Shown: positions 33,011 through 43,763, numbered from the stretch's first letter. The stretch: DNA of 64,000 bases from Peronospora farinosa (GCA_947646735.1 CANTFK010000663.1:179675-243674), one strand, 5' to 3'. A program made the numbers and translations. The notes: generated by a model not told the origin, from the letters alone.

Positions 33011-33636
33011 TCGCCGCTGCTTCCCGATATTTGACTGAAGCGACAGTAAATGAGGCAGAGTATGAAGGCCTATTGTTGGGCTTCCTTCTACTGGAGAACC
33101 TGGAGCGTAGACGTCTGGTAGTGTGTGGATATTCTAACCTGGTCGTGCGACAGATGCGAGGAGAAATCGAGTGTAAGGCGCAGGGCCTGACAGTACGACG
33201 GGCGAAGGCCCTGGAAAAACTCAGGTCCTGGCCCGTTCACGAGTTTCTACACATGAAGCGCGAATGGAACCAAAGTGCAGACCGACTTGTTCAAGTGGCT
33301 TTTCACCAGCAACAGGGTGTCGATATAGTGCCGGAAGAAGAATTTAAGGACCTCGAAGCAATCAACCGTCTACCTGAGCTTTTAATCCCCAAGGACCAGA
33401 ACCATGCATTGCGAGTTACAGCTGTTACGAGATCCCGGGCCCTATCCAGAATACCGACGGAAGTCTTGCAAGAGGAAGTAATGCAACGGATAAGGATTGA
33501 ACGAATTGCAGCAGCCCAAGATGAAGAGATGTGGATACGTGATTTGAAGATTCACCTACGGGGAAACTGGAGTAGTTTATCGGCAGAGGTGGCATTTACG
33601 TGTGGAAAGATTGAGATGAAACTACGCTTTGGATGA
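32923..33636 (+). pseudogene. A-type second (archaeal-type) RNase H and integrase N-terminus
   Basis: 238 codons in a new frame. Seen: VSFDGSARVKRGGGACSAI (first Asp), ATVNEAEYEGLLLGFLLLEN (Glu), VVCGYSNLVVRQMRGE and REWNQSADRLVQVA (last Asp). This is the layout of archaeal-type RNase H (FDGS, NxAEYxG, GDSxLV, NxxAD). The third position, usually Asp in GDS, is Tyr here (GYS), so the domain is probably inactive in this copy. The tail after residue 120 leads towards the integrase. Confidence 0.8.
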
Positions 33637-33686
33637 TGACGATCTTCTTTTGTACTGCCCTTACCAGGGAACAGTAGACGAGGACC

Positions 33687-35117
33687 GTGATGGGTTTAAT
33701 TGAAATATTTTTTATGATTCGGCTAGTTATACCCGAAAGTCTACAACAAGACTTTCTACACCAGTCTAGAAGGGGGACACCACGGAATTGGCCGTACATA
33801 CCAACGGATCCAGAAACATTTCCATTGGAAAGGCTTATTACGGAGTGTTCAGCGCTATGTTGGCACTTGCGTAGACTGCAAGACTGGCAAAGGTGGCCCC
33901 ACCTTACGAGGGAGACGTCCAGGGAACATTCAAGCTACTACCCGTTCCAAGTTATCGCGATGGACCATATCCCATCTTTGCCCAAGTTGTTCAAGGGTAA
34001 TACGGAGCTGTTGATTTGGGTGGACCTGTTTACGGGATATGTGATTGCCAAGGCTAGTTCGTCGAGGTCGGCCCAAACCGTGGCAGAAGGTTATGAAGAG
34101 TGCGTATTCCGTCGGTTTGGGGCCAGTGAGGCGATCCGTCACGACAGAGAACCCAGTTTCATGTCAGATTTTTTTCGTGCTTTCAACCGCATAATTGGGC
34201 AGAAACAGCGGGCGACTATGACGTATCGACCACAGGCCAATGGCACAGCAGAGAAAATGGTACAGACCATTACACGGTCCATCAAAATGTATGTGTCAGA
34301 GGTAGATCAGAAAGACTGGGATGCCCATGCAGAAAGGCTCACTTTCGCGTTGAATACGGCCCAGGAACGGATCCGAAAGGTAACTCCATTTTTCTTGGTA
34401 CATGGCTGGGATGCCCGAAGTACTCTAGAAGCCACCATACCTTTAGGCAGCACGAAGCGGCGTGAATATGAGCCCCGTCGATGGCGATATAGCGTACAAC
34501 GTCAGTATCGAAAAGCGAGAGAACAAGCCAACGAATTATTACGATCTGCGATGGAAAGTCGGGCCCAGGCCTACAATGAGGAGGTGGTTGATGGTCATAT
34601 TGAGGTGGATTCCCAAGTCTGGTTATACTTGGACCGGGTCAAGGAGGGGTATGCTCGAAAGCTGGAACATCTATGGCATGGGCCGTTCCGAGTGAGAGAA
34701 CTGGTGGGTGACTATGCCGTTCGTTTAGACATCAGTGGAACAGACTACCGTATATACCCGTTGGTACACGTGTCAAAATTGAGGCTGGTCCGGCAATACC
34801 CGGATAGACCAGATACGGTGTTGGTGGTAGACGAAGCGAACCGGGTGGATTTTGATGAAGCTCTATTGCCAGAAGACAGTTGGGTCGGGGAACTGGAAGA
34901 TGACGAATACGAAGTGGAGAAGATTTTAGACAGACGTATGGGATGGAAAACGCGGTACGGACGGATCCAGTGTGAATACCTGGTACAATGGAAAGGATAT
35001 TCTGATCCGTCATGGGTGGATGAGGTGGAACTCAACTGCGGGGGATTACTTAGGGACTATGAGCGGAGGCAGGATACTCGGAACCGATTCGAGGCAATGC
35101 AAGGTCATGAAGAGTAG
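33687..35117 (+). pseudogene. A-type integrase with chromodomain
   Basis: 476 codons, the best-preserved part. The zinc module is damaged (CSALCWHLRRLQDWQ). The catalytic core has VIAMDHIPSLPKLF (Asp), IRHDREPSFMSDFF (Asp) and YRPQANGTAEKMVQTI (Glu), so DDE is complete. GPF/Y-like module: LWHGPFRVRELVGDYAV. C-terminal chromodomain: EVEKILDRRMGWKTRYGRIQ then CEYLVQWKGYSDPSWVDEVE, ending at HEE 35114. Nuclear, joins cDNA to host DNA; the chromodomain likely directs target choice. Confidence 0.88.
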
Positions 35118-36026
35118 TGGGGAGAGTTCATCTTGGGAAAACCAAGATGATGCAAAAAGAAGGCGGTATTTGTCATACATTTACAAGGGGTCAAGTTATT
35201 ATATTCGAGTGTGCACCAGCACAAAAGAGATTGCGAAGTATTGTGAAAGGCCCAGGGGCCAAGGGGCCCAGGAGTACCAGGGCCCAGGGGCCCAGAAGTA
35301 CTAAGGCCCAATGTCCGAGGGTGCAGAATCGGTACACAGAATATCGAAGATTACAGAAAGTACAGGTACCAAGGAGCCAGTTCTTCTTCCAATAGTCGAC
35401 ACGGGCACTACCCAGATCAAAGGGTTAAGGTTAGGCATGAAAAGCATACAGAGAATAAGGTAAATAAACACACTCGAATTTGCATTACACGTGGCAGCTT
35501 TAAGCGCCCCTTCTAAGCTTCTCCGTCGCTTCACCTCTTCCGGGCGGGATACCCTTTGGCCCCCCGACGTCCAGCAGGTGTTAGAAGGCTCAAGCAACGC
35601 AAGTTGAACCTCAGGATAGTTGGCCTGAGGTGTCAAGTAAGTGTCAAGACTCTACGACCCGCTACAGGAAGCGGTTTCCCTACGGGGAAGAGCACAAAGG
35701 GGTCCAAGGACCAAGAACAGTTAGCCACTAAAGGGGTACATAGTACCAGGTGCATCGCTCTCGTCTAAGTCGATTGAGCCCAAGAAACCCGGTCCCAAGT
35801 GAAGTATATCCACTCGGGGACCACCAAGTCCAAGTCCTATACAAAGGCCAAGTCTTTAAGTCTTCGGCGTCAACCGAGGAGCAAGACCAGCCAAGCCGAC
35901 GGGTACACAAGGTGAGACCCAAGGCCAACACGACACGGTATCGGGGTACCCCCTCCGTAAGTCGGCAGTCCGGCGCTATGTGTGTTTGTGGATCTCCTAC
36001 GTTGTTTGAGAATCCACTCCACCACA
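35118..36026 (+). repeat. 3' LTR of the A element, without matching U3
   Basis: 35296-36026 matches the left LTR from the GTACTAAGGCCCAATG word to CCACCACA. Upstream, 35230-35300 has about four GGGCCCAGG-type minisatellite units. 35118-35230 is unlike the first 190 bp of the left LTR. The LTR start TGTGGTG is absent. A purine-rich GTGGGGAGAG just after the pol stop may be the old polypurine tract. Confidence 0.75.
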
Positions 36027-36030
36027 CCGC

Positions 36031-36244
36031 ACACCACGATCCGCCGGAAGCTCAGCTGGAATTTTCTCCAGAAAATATCGGCGTACTCACGGGCGATATC
36101 GTATACAGGGTTGCCCGAAGCACGAAGGTCATCCCAAGACTGTGCCGCGAAGCGTTCTTCGCGCGCTGATTTAGGCTCGGCGCTCTTCTGGAGAGCCTCC
36201 AGAACTTCTTCACTGGCTGCTTCGGTAGCTGAAACAATGCACAC
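36031..36244 (-). pseudogene. End of B-type linker, right side of the A insertion
   Basis: EERFAAQSWDDLRASGNPVY then DIAREYADIF, followed after a frame change by the PAD-RGVR text that joins across the A element to HEIDLVPG at 26418. It proves that 26418 and 36031 were adjacent before A inserted. Confidence 0.85.
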
Positions 36245-37573
36245 TTACTCGATGTCGCCGGCCTTGAGGTCATGAAGGAAGTATTTCCATGCAAGGTCTG
36301 GCAGAGATGTGATATCTGCAGCAGTGCACGGTGGGATCGCTACCTTAATGTAGAGGCAACGATATGGGGATCCCTCCACATATTCAAGCGCGCATACGGA
36401 CACCGTCACAACAAAAATTAATGCATCAGCATGTTGACGTGAATTACGTCGTCTCGGTGATCGTTGTGCTCCTTTCTTACAGTTTCTCTTGCGTCTCGAG
36501 CCTCTTATCGATACTGGCACGTCGCTATCACAGGAGGATGATGTACCCCCCCCCCTCTAGACGTGGGAGCTCTGTCTCCACCACGTTGGTCTCATGCGGA
36601 TTCATAGACCGCCTATTCTCGTCAATCAAAAGCTGTAGCTCGTCTTCGACCGCTTCACTTGTGTGCGGGAGCCCCTGCTCGACCGCCTCGATATTAATCG
36701 GGAGCCTCTGCTCGTACGATGTACTTGTACGCGGGAGCCCCTGCTCGACCGCTTCGAATTGATCGGGAGCCTCTGCTCGTCCGATGTGATTGTATGCGGG
36801 AGCCCCTGCTCGACCGCCTCGAAATGGATCGGGAACCCCTGTTCGACCATGTGCGGATAACGCTGTTCGAACGCCTCGTTGAGAATCGGGAACCCCTGTT
36901 CGACCGATGTCTGTGTATGCGGGAACCGCTGTTGCGACCGCTTCGTTCTGTGGCTCCGTCAGTCTAACGGAACATACTACGCACAGAGGGCCATCGCTCT
37001 CTCTGTGTTGACTACTAGTCGTGGCGAGTTCGTTCACGACCCTGACGTGAGGCCAATCGGATGAAGCGACCAACAAATGAGTAAACACTTCACTGACGTC
37101 ATAACCGCTTCGTCGTTTGACGGACCGAGATAGCCAATCTATCTTCGGCTGATACCGTGACAGCCACGGTATCCCAAGTATGCAATCAAATGCATAGTTC
37201 ATCTCGTACACCAAAAATTCGTCGTGCTCTGAAAACCGTCGAAAGTGTACGGTAAAACCACTGTTTTACGCGGGACACGTTTTGGTTGTCCATCGGCAAG
37301 TTTGACAACGATGTCACCTGGACCTTCTCGAACCGTGACAGTCGACGGGAGAAGGGACAAACAGGATGCACGAAAGAAGTTGTTGGAAGCGCCAGAATCC
37401 AACAACGCTCGAAGTGGTCGCTTCACTCCAGCGACGATGAGACTGATTATAATCAGTCTCGAATCATCGCGCATGGTGGTGGCATTGAAGTGGGTATGAA
37501 TCACTTTGAGGCTAGGAGCCCGAGCTGCCACCTGAGTACTCGGGGCTCCATTTCTGCCAGTAGGGCGCCCCAC
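36245..37573 (-). pseudogene. B-type aspartic protease and repeat-rich linker
   Basis: 37573-37199: protease with RALLDSGASNNFFRASCL (active-site DSG) and TVREGPGDIVVKLADGQ. 37214-36528: LGIPWLSRYQPKIDWLSRSV, then the linker. A 36655-36960 tandem-repeat tract codes runs of VEQGLP and DEQRLPIN. 36520-36245 is a further linker piece. Two frame changes (about 37205 and 36525) break what should be one polyprotein. Confidence 0.8.
36655..36960. repeat. Tandem repeats coding EQGLP-type units in B
   Basis: CGGGAGCCCCTGCTCGACCG recurs near 36668, 36732 and 36798, with diverged forms (CGGGAACCCCTGTTCGACC) near 36833 and 36890. The unit is about 60-66 bp, made of two similar halves. The left B copy has a related array at 11060-11200. 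Confidence 0.75.
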
Positions 37574-37575
37574 GC

Positions 37576-38616
37576 CTACTGGAACCGCTCGTTTTTTGGC
37601 GGGACCACCGACGACACAGCGTCTCCTCGTGAGACAGCTGTGTTCATCGTCACCGGCGCAGGTGCACGACAGACAGCCGCACGATGGCCTGTTTTACCAC
37701 AGCGAAAACACTTCATCGTGTTAGGATTGCGAATGTCGCGGCTTAATGATTTGCCGCGACCACGAGAGGACTCGATTGCATCAATTTTCATTGGCTCTGG
37801 GCCAGACGTCCGGGAATGTTGTGACGCTGCGTGCAGGTACGACACCGCGACAGTGTAATCCTCACGAAGCGCGAGGGCAAATGACTCCTCGAGGGACTTT
37901 GGCTCAGCACGTGTGAGGCAGTAACGCGTCATGCCCTCCTGCATACCAAAAATAAAGGCATAGACGTGTGAAGCCATGTAAATTGGCTGCGTGATAATGC
38001 ACGAAGCAAGATGACGTGTCTTCTGCACGTAGTCACGCATCGACAGCTTGCCCTGTCGGAGTGAGAAGAAATCTGCACGCAAGCGAGTTTCATCTTGAGG
38101 AGGCTCGAAAGCCAGTCGTAAGTCACGCTGGATATCGTCCAGCGTAGGAAACGCCGACTTATCTACGACGAGCTTTCCGAGAGCCCATTCCTTGGCTTTG
38201 CCGGCAAGACGAGACAACAGGAAATTGACCTTGGCCGTCGGAGCGTCAATTAATCTTGACGCTATTGCAATATCCACCTCGCGAAACCAGCGATTAAAAG
38301 GGAGACGATCCGGACCATTTCCGGAGTACGTTGACGTCTCCATCTTGATAGCGTCATGGTGCGAAGTGCGCGAGGGAGTCAATACTCGCCGATGCAATTC
38401 GGCGAGCTCGCGCACCATGAGGTCTTGGATGGTGGCACGCTGATCATCGGACGTCGCTGTGCTCAGCAGCGACGTCACAACAGTTTCACCAGACACCGCC
38501 GCGAGGCGATGTAGTGCCTGCCACTCCACCGAGGTAAGGTGTGGAAAATCAGAATGCTCCAGCGAGACCGGTGGAGCCACCAAAGACTCGTCCATGTTCA
38601 TCTCGAATCTGGTCAT
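37576..38616 (-). CDS. B-type gag, intact
   Basis: 346 residues from the ATG at 38616, open throughout. A retrotransposon capsid-type region (about 90-260: [50 protein letters not shown]) precedes one CCHC zinc knuckle [14 protein letters not shown] at about 305-318. It should package element RNA into particles. The ATG lies 24 bases inside the primer binding site. Protease begins just after its stop, so pol is probably expressed by readthrough or frameshifting. Confidence 0.9.
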   Translation of the reverse strand: MTRFEMNMDESLVAPPVSLEHSDFPHLTSVEWQALHRLAAVSGETVVTSLLSTATSDDQRATIQDLMVRELAELHRRVLTPSRTSHHDAIKMETSTYSGNGPDRLPFNRWFREVDIAIASRLIDAPTAKVNFLLSRLAGKAKEWALGKLVVDKSAFPTLDDIQRDLRLAFEPPQDETRLRADFFSLRQGKLSMRDYVQKTRHLASCIITQPIYMASHVYAFIFGMQEGMTRYCLTRAEPKSLEESFALALREDYTVAVSYLHAASQHSRTSGPEPMKIDAIESSRGRGKSLSRDIRNPNTMKCFRCGKTGHRAAVCRAPAPVTMNTAVSRGDAVSSVVPPKNERFQ

Positions 38617-38620
38617 TGGA

Positions 38621-38640
38621 AGGACTACGAAGTGCTACCA
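38621..38640 (-). other. Primer binding site of the B element
   Basis: Two bases inside the 5' LTR the minus strand reads TGGTAGCACTTCGTAGTCCT. TGGTAGCA equals the first eight bases complementary to many eukaryotic initiator-Met tRNA 3' ends. The D element has TGGTAGCACTAGTAGTCCTT at the same spot, also with a two-base spacer. Confidence 0.6.
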
Positions 38641-38642
38641 GG

Positions 38643-38962
38643 TGTAACGGGCTAAGGACCCGTTACCGTCTTACACTAAAAGGGCGTTGAGGAAGCGCTC
38701 TTAATGAACTCGTAAATATAGCTCTGTTTTATTTTTGTTTTAGTTTTAATTTGCAGTAAGTGCGAGTATGTTCCCTAGCTCATGGGAACCACTCAATATG
38801 GAAGTCAATTTATTATTGGCTAATTATTGGGTCTGGCACCCCAATAATAAACCAATAATAAAAATGACGCACAGTATCCGCTAATCGGATACTGTCCTAT
38901 GACTACTTATGTAATTATGTATTATCCCTATAGCTACTTATGTAATAGGTTGCTCCATTACA
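38643..38962 (-). repeat. 5' LTR of the B element
   Basis: 320 bp matching 21696-22015, TGTAACGGGCTAAGG to CTCCATTACA on the + strand; followed by the target duplication CTTAA. Confidence 0.92.
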
Positions 38963-40085
38963 CTTAATGTGCTGACACTCTCCGCAAGAGCGAATATAGT
39001 TTGTTACCCACCGATATAGATGTGTTCACCAAAATTCCTCTGAAATTCGTAAGAATGTCTTTTCACGGCCCAGATGCCCACTAGATGGCGCATCATGGCA
39101 CTCGCGAAGTATCATCAGCTTCAGATGTGTGTCATGAGAGACATAGACTCTCAAGGGATCACAGGGGTGACAGTTGATGTCATAATAGGCCATCACTATA
39201 ACTAAAGCGATTTGACTTCGCTTTCAGGTGCGATGGAAGGGTAACCTTTCGTCCACCAAAATGATCCAACAGCAGGCGACAATGTTCGTCCTGACTGTAA
39301 CACTCCTTTATATCGGAGGCCATTGATCTCGTCACATGGTAGGCCTTCATGGCTGCCAATGTTGACGACTCAACTTGTGCTTTCGCACTAGACACATTTT
39401 CCTGGTGTCTTGCCTCGAAGTCTGGTCTGCGCGATAACACGTCATCCAAGACATTCGACTTACCCGGCTTATATTCAACTTTGAAATTAAATTCAGAGAA
39501 GAATGTTAGCCATCTTGCCATCGTAGGTGAGGGGTGCGGTGAATTTATAGCGATCCCCAGTGATGCGTGATCCGTATAAATTACAAAAGGTTTGGTGCCC
39601 AAGAGGTGCACACGAAACTTCACAAGGGCATACTTAATTGAAAGTAGCTCCTTGTCATGCACATGGCAATTCAGCTCAGCGGCTTTGAAAAGCCGAGACT
39701 GATACGATATTACACGGTCAATGCCGCTGTCATCCTTCTGCGTGAGCGCGCTGCCAGTTGCAAAATTGCTTGCATCGCAGACGACGATAAAGAGCTTATC
39801 CGCTTCTGGCGATGCCAAGACCGTTGCCTCTACACGAGATTGCTTCACTGAAGTGAACGCATCTTCTTGTTCCTTTGACCAAGTCCATTCTGTAACCTTT
39901 TTCAAAAGATCAGACAATGGCTTATTCTGCTCCGCATAATTCTTGCTGTACTTATGCAAGTAGCTAGCGAGCCCAAGGAATTGGCGCAGATCCTTCACAT
40001 TACGTGGAACTGGCCATTCCTTGACAGCCTTTACCTTTTCTGGGTCTGCTCGTACACCATGTATACCTACGATACAGCCCAGCAC
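38963..40085 (-). pseudogene. D-type RT end, RNase H and integrase zinc module
   Basis: 40085-39180 is open for 301 codons: GVRADPEKVKAVKEWPVPRN, LRQFLGLASYLHKYSKNYAE, FIVVCDASNFATGSALTQ (RNase H Asp), NCHVHDKELLSIKYAL (Glu), FVIYTDHASLG (Asp), YKPGKSNVLDDVLSRRPD. The RNase H triad is complete. 39150-38963 gives the H2C2 module in another frame (ECHDAPSSGHLGREKTF, then CGECQH), where B is inserted. Confidence 0.85.
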
Positions 40086-40105
40086 AGGTATCTCGAGGAC
40101 CCCTA

Positions 40106-40700
40106 TTACGAGCTTTGCAAGTTTACGTATAATTGGGCGTCACTCAGAGTCTGCAACACAGCTTCTAAATGACGCTTGTGCGACTCTAGTGCTCTCAGCC
40201 CGTCCTCGTCCCTATTATAAGCGAATACATTGTCAAAGTGATGGGCTCGTAGGCACGGCGCTGACGCATCACGTGAGCCACCACTCGGTTGAATGTTGTC
40301 GGAGCATTTTTTAACCCTTGTGGCATCACAAGCCACTCCCACAGCATACGGCTTGGGGTGCTTACTACCGTTTTGGCTACATCGATATCTCTCATGAGAA
40401 CCTGATAGTAGCCATCCTTCAGATCCAACGCGGAAAAGATAGTTGACTTTCCCATGGAATTCAACAAAACATCTTTCCGCGGGATCTGCGTTTGCGCCGG
40501 GATGGTGGCCGTGTTCAGCTTGTTATAAGCATGAACCACGCGTAATCCACCCGTTGCTTTACGCACACAGAAGGTTGGGCAGCAATGAGGCGACTTGCTC
40601 TCACGTACATGTCTTGCCTTGGCTAACTTGTCGAAGAACTCATCGATGTAATCGACTTATTATTTCGGTAACGGCCACTGCCTGGTCACACAATACTTAG
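40106..40700 (-). pseudogene. D-type reverse transcriptase
   Basis: 40566-40195: RKATGGLRVVHAYNKLNTAT, FSALDLKDGYYQVLMRDIDV (first catalytic Asp), LWEWLVMPQGLKNAPTTFNR. A shift then breaks the YxDD strand, which reads HFDNVFAYN in the 40342-40106 frame: the aspartate pair is DN, so the enzyme is dead. Sequence continues upstream to about 40700 with VTRQWPLPK-like text in mixed frames. Confidence 0.8.
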
Positions 40701-40788
40701 TGCCAATCTCCAGGTCAATCTCGTGCCTGATGCCCCTATTGGCCGGTAGGCGTCTCGGCACTTCTGCTGGAAACACATTACGGTGTTT

Positions 40789-41640
40789 TCACAGAACATC
40801 ATAGAACGGGCTGTCCTTCAAGGCATCCCAGCCTTGAGCAGCGAACCGTTTCTTCTTGTCGATCTCTAAGACTCTCTCATCCATTGTGGATGAAGAGCAA
40901 CAGTCCACCACGTTCTCTTCTGGAACTGGTGCGACTATCTCGTGGAAATTTCCTTCCTTTAGATTGGACAGGAACAGATCCCACGTCATCTCCGAGAGAT
41001 TTACGATCTCCTCGGCAGATGCCAAGACAAGTTGGAGCACCTCAACCTAGGATGCCTCCGGCATTTTGTCTTCGACGACCTCGAACAACTTGTTCGTAGG
41101 TCCGTCCTCTTGAACCGAGACTGATCCAAGGCTCACTTGTTTCGACGTGCCCTTGAACGTCTTAATACGTCTGGTGCTCGTTGTCCGAGCCACCACGACC
41201 TTTGACCAGGAAGAAGGTGTCGTTGCTGTATTAGCCAACGCACTCCTTCCAACTGCACCATGATCTTGGCATTGTGCCGGTTCTTGTGGCGCTTGACTTC
41301 CTGTCATCCCACTATCAACTGCAACAGACTCTCTTGGCTCTGTGCAGGGACATTGGACGCATGACTACCTGTCATCGTCCCATTCACTACACCAGTCTCC
41401 TCGAGCTGGGTAGGAATTTGTGTCACCTTACTTCCAGTCAGGACGCTTCCAACTACTTCAGGCTCAACGAGCTGGGTAGTACCTGGTGTCGATTGACATA
41501 CCTTCATCGCTTCCTTGACTGTGTTTGACACAGCATCAGTCACATAGGCATCTCGAAGGAGCACATCCATTCTGGTGTCCTGCGTAGAACTATCTACTGT
41601 GCGTGTCGCCAGTCTATCCATGGTTGGTGTTTAGCCAACC
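40789..41640 (-). pseudogene. D-type protease-RT linker
   Basis: Pieces 41621-41304, 41307-41047 and 41040-40789. The last ends KKRFAAQGWDALKDSPFYDVL, the counterpart of the FAAQSWDDLRASGNPVYDI segment in B. The upstream pieces have repeated PAQSQE/PTQLEE and TGS words, no fold recognised. It marks the same architecture as B: protease, acidic linker, then reverse transcriptase. Confidence 0.6.
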
Positions 41641-41788
41641 AAGGCATTCCTAGGATAAGGTCATACGGAGTCTCCATACCGAGCACTGTGAGCTTATTTT
41701 TACAAGAGAAGTCATTTAAACTGAAGGCGAGTTCAATTTGAATTCTCTATGATTTTACGAGCGCGCCTTTCGCTAAACGAACGATCGC

Positions 41789-42061
41789 CTATTCTTGCTG
41801 GCCATCCTGGCAAAGCGACTCAAAACTCGCCGTTCTCTTTTTTAGAGTCGCAAGTTTCACAAAGTTTTGTGATGCACCCGAATCCACGAGAAGGGTCATC
41901 ACTTGGTCATAGCCTCGTACTCGAGCGCTATAGACCACGCGATGAGGTACGACCTTTCGGTACCTCAAAGAATATGCTACCCATTTGTTTGATAGCGCTA
42001 AACATAGAGGTAGCTTCAGAGTCCGCGACAGTAGGGCATCCCGACCCTGCTGCGCTACCAC
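41789..42061 (-). pseudogene. D-type aspartic protease
   Basis: 90 codons with MTLLVDSGASQNFVKLATLK: the active-site DSG in the usual Gypsy context (compare ALLDSGASNNFF in B). The frame stops after about 25 more residues, so only the first half of the fold is readable. Confidence 0.7.
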
Positions 42062-42128
42062 ATTCCAGACCCATCTTAGACAGGTGCTGAACGCGTGCGT
42101 CGTGCACGCTGATTTTTCACACTTCCTT

Positions 42129-43069
42129 TCAGGTAGGGAGACTTCTTGCTGTCTGCCTTAGCACCAGCAGCAAATTTGGCATTGCAGCAGGCCATATGAT
42201 GGCCTCGCTTTTGCCGCAATTGTAGTATACCACGCCTGCATTGCCTAACTCCATTGGAGTGGCATCCGACCTCTTGGCCGACGGCTTACAATAAGCTGTC
42301 GCCGAGGCACTTTTGTATAATTTCTCTTTAACCATGGAAATTTCAATTGCCTCCTCCATCGAGTTTGGAACCTTTCGAAAAAGGACCTGACGAGATGTGC
42401 GGTGCCGTAGTCCCTTCATGAGCGTAGGCACCTTAATGTGCTCCGGTACCGACCCACAGCAATGAACTCAGACAGCGAGCGCATTTCATGCCCATACTTT
42501 TGCAGAAAACGTTTCGCATGTCGTGCTTCATAGAAGCGCCAAAGAAACACTTCATTGAGGCGGCTGTTACATGGCACGAATCTTGGTTTAAATGATCGTC
42601 CATTATGGAAACGCATAACGCGTTTGCCATCAGCGCAGAGTATGCTCACTCTGATGCTTCGCCACGCAAATTTTGTTATGGCATACGATACCATCCTGGT
42701 GTCGCCTTCTAAGAGCTGCGTCATACCGCATTGCTTCACTGCTATAATCCAGTGGACAATCGTATGTGAGGCAGTCCCAAAAAACTTCGGAGGGTCCATC
42801 CCAGTAAGCCTTGGCTAATCATATCGGGCGAAGAGCGTCTCAACAGTTCTGTCGAGAAGCTCATTCTGAGCTTGATCACGCAAAAACTCATTCTGAGTAT
42901 AGCTGATGGACATAGCCGTTGCTTGGCTGCTTGCCTCGGACGCGTTTCTACGCTGTCCTAGTACAAACGCCTTGAATTTCTCCAACTGAGTAACATGTTG
43001 CTCAGGAGAACAACTCAAGAGGTTGGTCAGGGCTTGTTCACCAAGTGCCTGCACCAAATGCTCTGCCAA
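42129..43069 (-). pseudogene. D-type gag, broken
   Basis: Starts with MAEHLVQALGEQALTNLLSC at 43069 and runs in three frames: 43069-42815, 42799-42416 (MDPPKFFGTASHTIVHWI, capsid-like) and 42431-42129 (VPNSMEEAIEISMVKEKLY, then YNCGKSEAIIWPAAM, a ruined zinc knuckle). Order and length fit a Gypsy gag of about 330 residues. It is dead because of stops and frameshifts. Confidence 0.7.
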
Positions 43070-43164
43070 CTCCCTATGATGTTGGGAAAGGTGAGAAATT
43101 TATCTGTAATTCATATTGAGGGACATCCGTGGCCACACGAATGTTCAGAGAGACGGGTCGTAGG

Positions 43165-43184
43165 AAGGACTACTAGTGCTACCA
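43165..43184 (-). other. Primer binding site of the D element
   Basis: Minus strand TGGTAGCACTAGTAGTCCTT begins two bases after the LTR end. It shares its first ten bases with the B primer site, suggesting the same tRNA primer. Confidence 0.55.
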
Positions 43185-43186
43185 AG

Positions 43187-43763
43187 TGTAGACGGGCACT
43201 TCAAAGAAGCTGCCACGTGTTACGAGCAGCAGCATGAGAAAGCGGTAGACCGTCTTACCTCCGCGTGCTTTGGTGGGTGTGAGTCGGCGCCGATGCGTCC
43301 GCACACAACTGTTACCGGTCGTCTTAAACGAACAGTTCAACAAACTTAAGAACAAACACCTAACTGCGTCGCGAAAGCTTTTTCCGGTCTTCCTGTGCGC
43401 AGTAAGTGTAATGTAGTAAAGTCAAGACTAACTACATTTAACCGAAAATAGATTAAGTATAAATCTAATTACTGATTAAACAATTAAATGTAATGATTCG
43501 CGTCTCTTTTGCGTATCCATACAAGCGAGAGTTTATATATAAGCTCGCTGATGACGTCCGTCTGTGACGTCACCAAGACGCCTAGTTACAAATCCTCGTC
43601 ATCCCTGTCGAATGCGAATCCATAAATGGATATTACTTACACGTGGGTGAGGCACATTGATGTGCCCCGTCTAAGTGGGAGGTCTAAGGTACCGCGTACC
43701 CTCTAAGATTTCCCGTTAAGTATCATATACTTCACGGACTCGTGTAACTATGAACCCGTTACA
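43187..43763 (-). repeat. 5' LTR of the D element
   Basis: 577 bp; minus strand begins TGTAACGGGTTCATAG and ends GCCCGTCTACA. The assignment rests on the TG...CA ends, on the adjoining primer site, and on gag following directly. No second copy is in the window to confirm the borders. Confidence 0.65.

Larger units (their letters stand above)
26419..36026 (+). mobile_element. A-type Gypsy LTR retrotransposon with two RNase H domains, nested in B
   Basis: + strand element of 9.6 kb. Left LTR 26419-27358, right LTR ending at 36026, both ending in CCACCACA. CCGC flanks both sides (26415-26418 and 36027-36030). Deleting the element and one CCGC restores the B frame as DRGVRHEIDLVPG on the minus strand. 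Order: gag with zinc knuckles, protease, reverse transcriptase, RNase H, second archaeal-type RNase H, integrase, chromodomain. LTR-type elements with an extra archaeal-type RNase H are known from oomycetes and from the plant Tat lineage. gag and pol are frameshifted, and the right LTR lacks the U3 of the left one. Confidence 0.92.
21696..38962 (-). mobile_element. B-type Gypsy LTR retrotransposon, inserted into D and itself split by A
   Basis: Full-length element on the minus strand: 320-bp LTRs at 21696-22015 and 38643-38962, flanked by CTTAA on both sides (21691-21695 and 38963-38967), a 5-bp target duplication. Removing one CTTAA rejoins the D integrase in frame (CQH then IKPAPSSSAPL). 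Internal order from right to left is primer site, gag, protease, linker, [A element], reverse transcriptase, RNase H, integrase, chromodomain, polypurine tract. By eye the two LTRs differ at about eight bases of 320, so insertion is fairly recent. Pol has several frameshifts, so this copy is probably immobile without help. Confidence 0.92.
38963..43763 (-). mobile_element. D-type Gypsy LTR retrotransposon, right part (5' LTR to integrase zinc module)
   Basis: Oldest element of the nest, minus strand: 5' LTR 43187-43763, gag, protease, linker, reverse transcriptase, RNase H and the start of integrase, which is cut by B at 38962 and resumes at 21695. The 3' LTR was not found; past its integrase tail at 20560 lies the spacer facing the inverted copy. 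gag, protease and RT are broken by many stops and shifts. Groups B and D share domain order and primer-site sequence, so they are related lineages, distinct from A. Confidence 0.85.
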
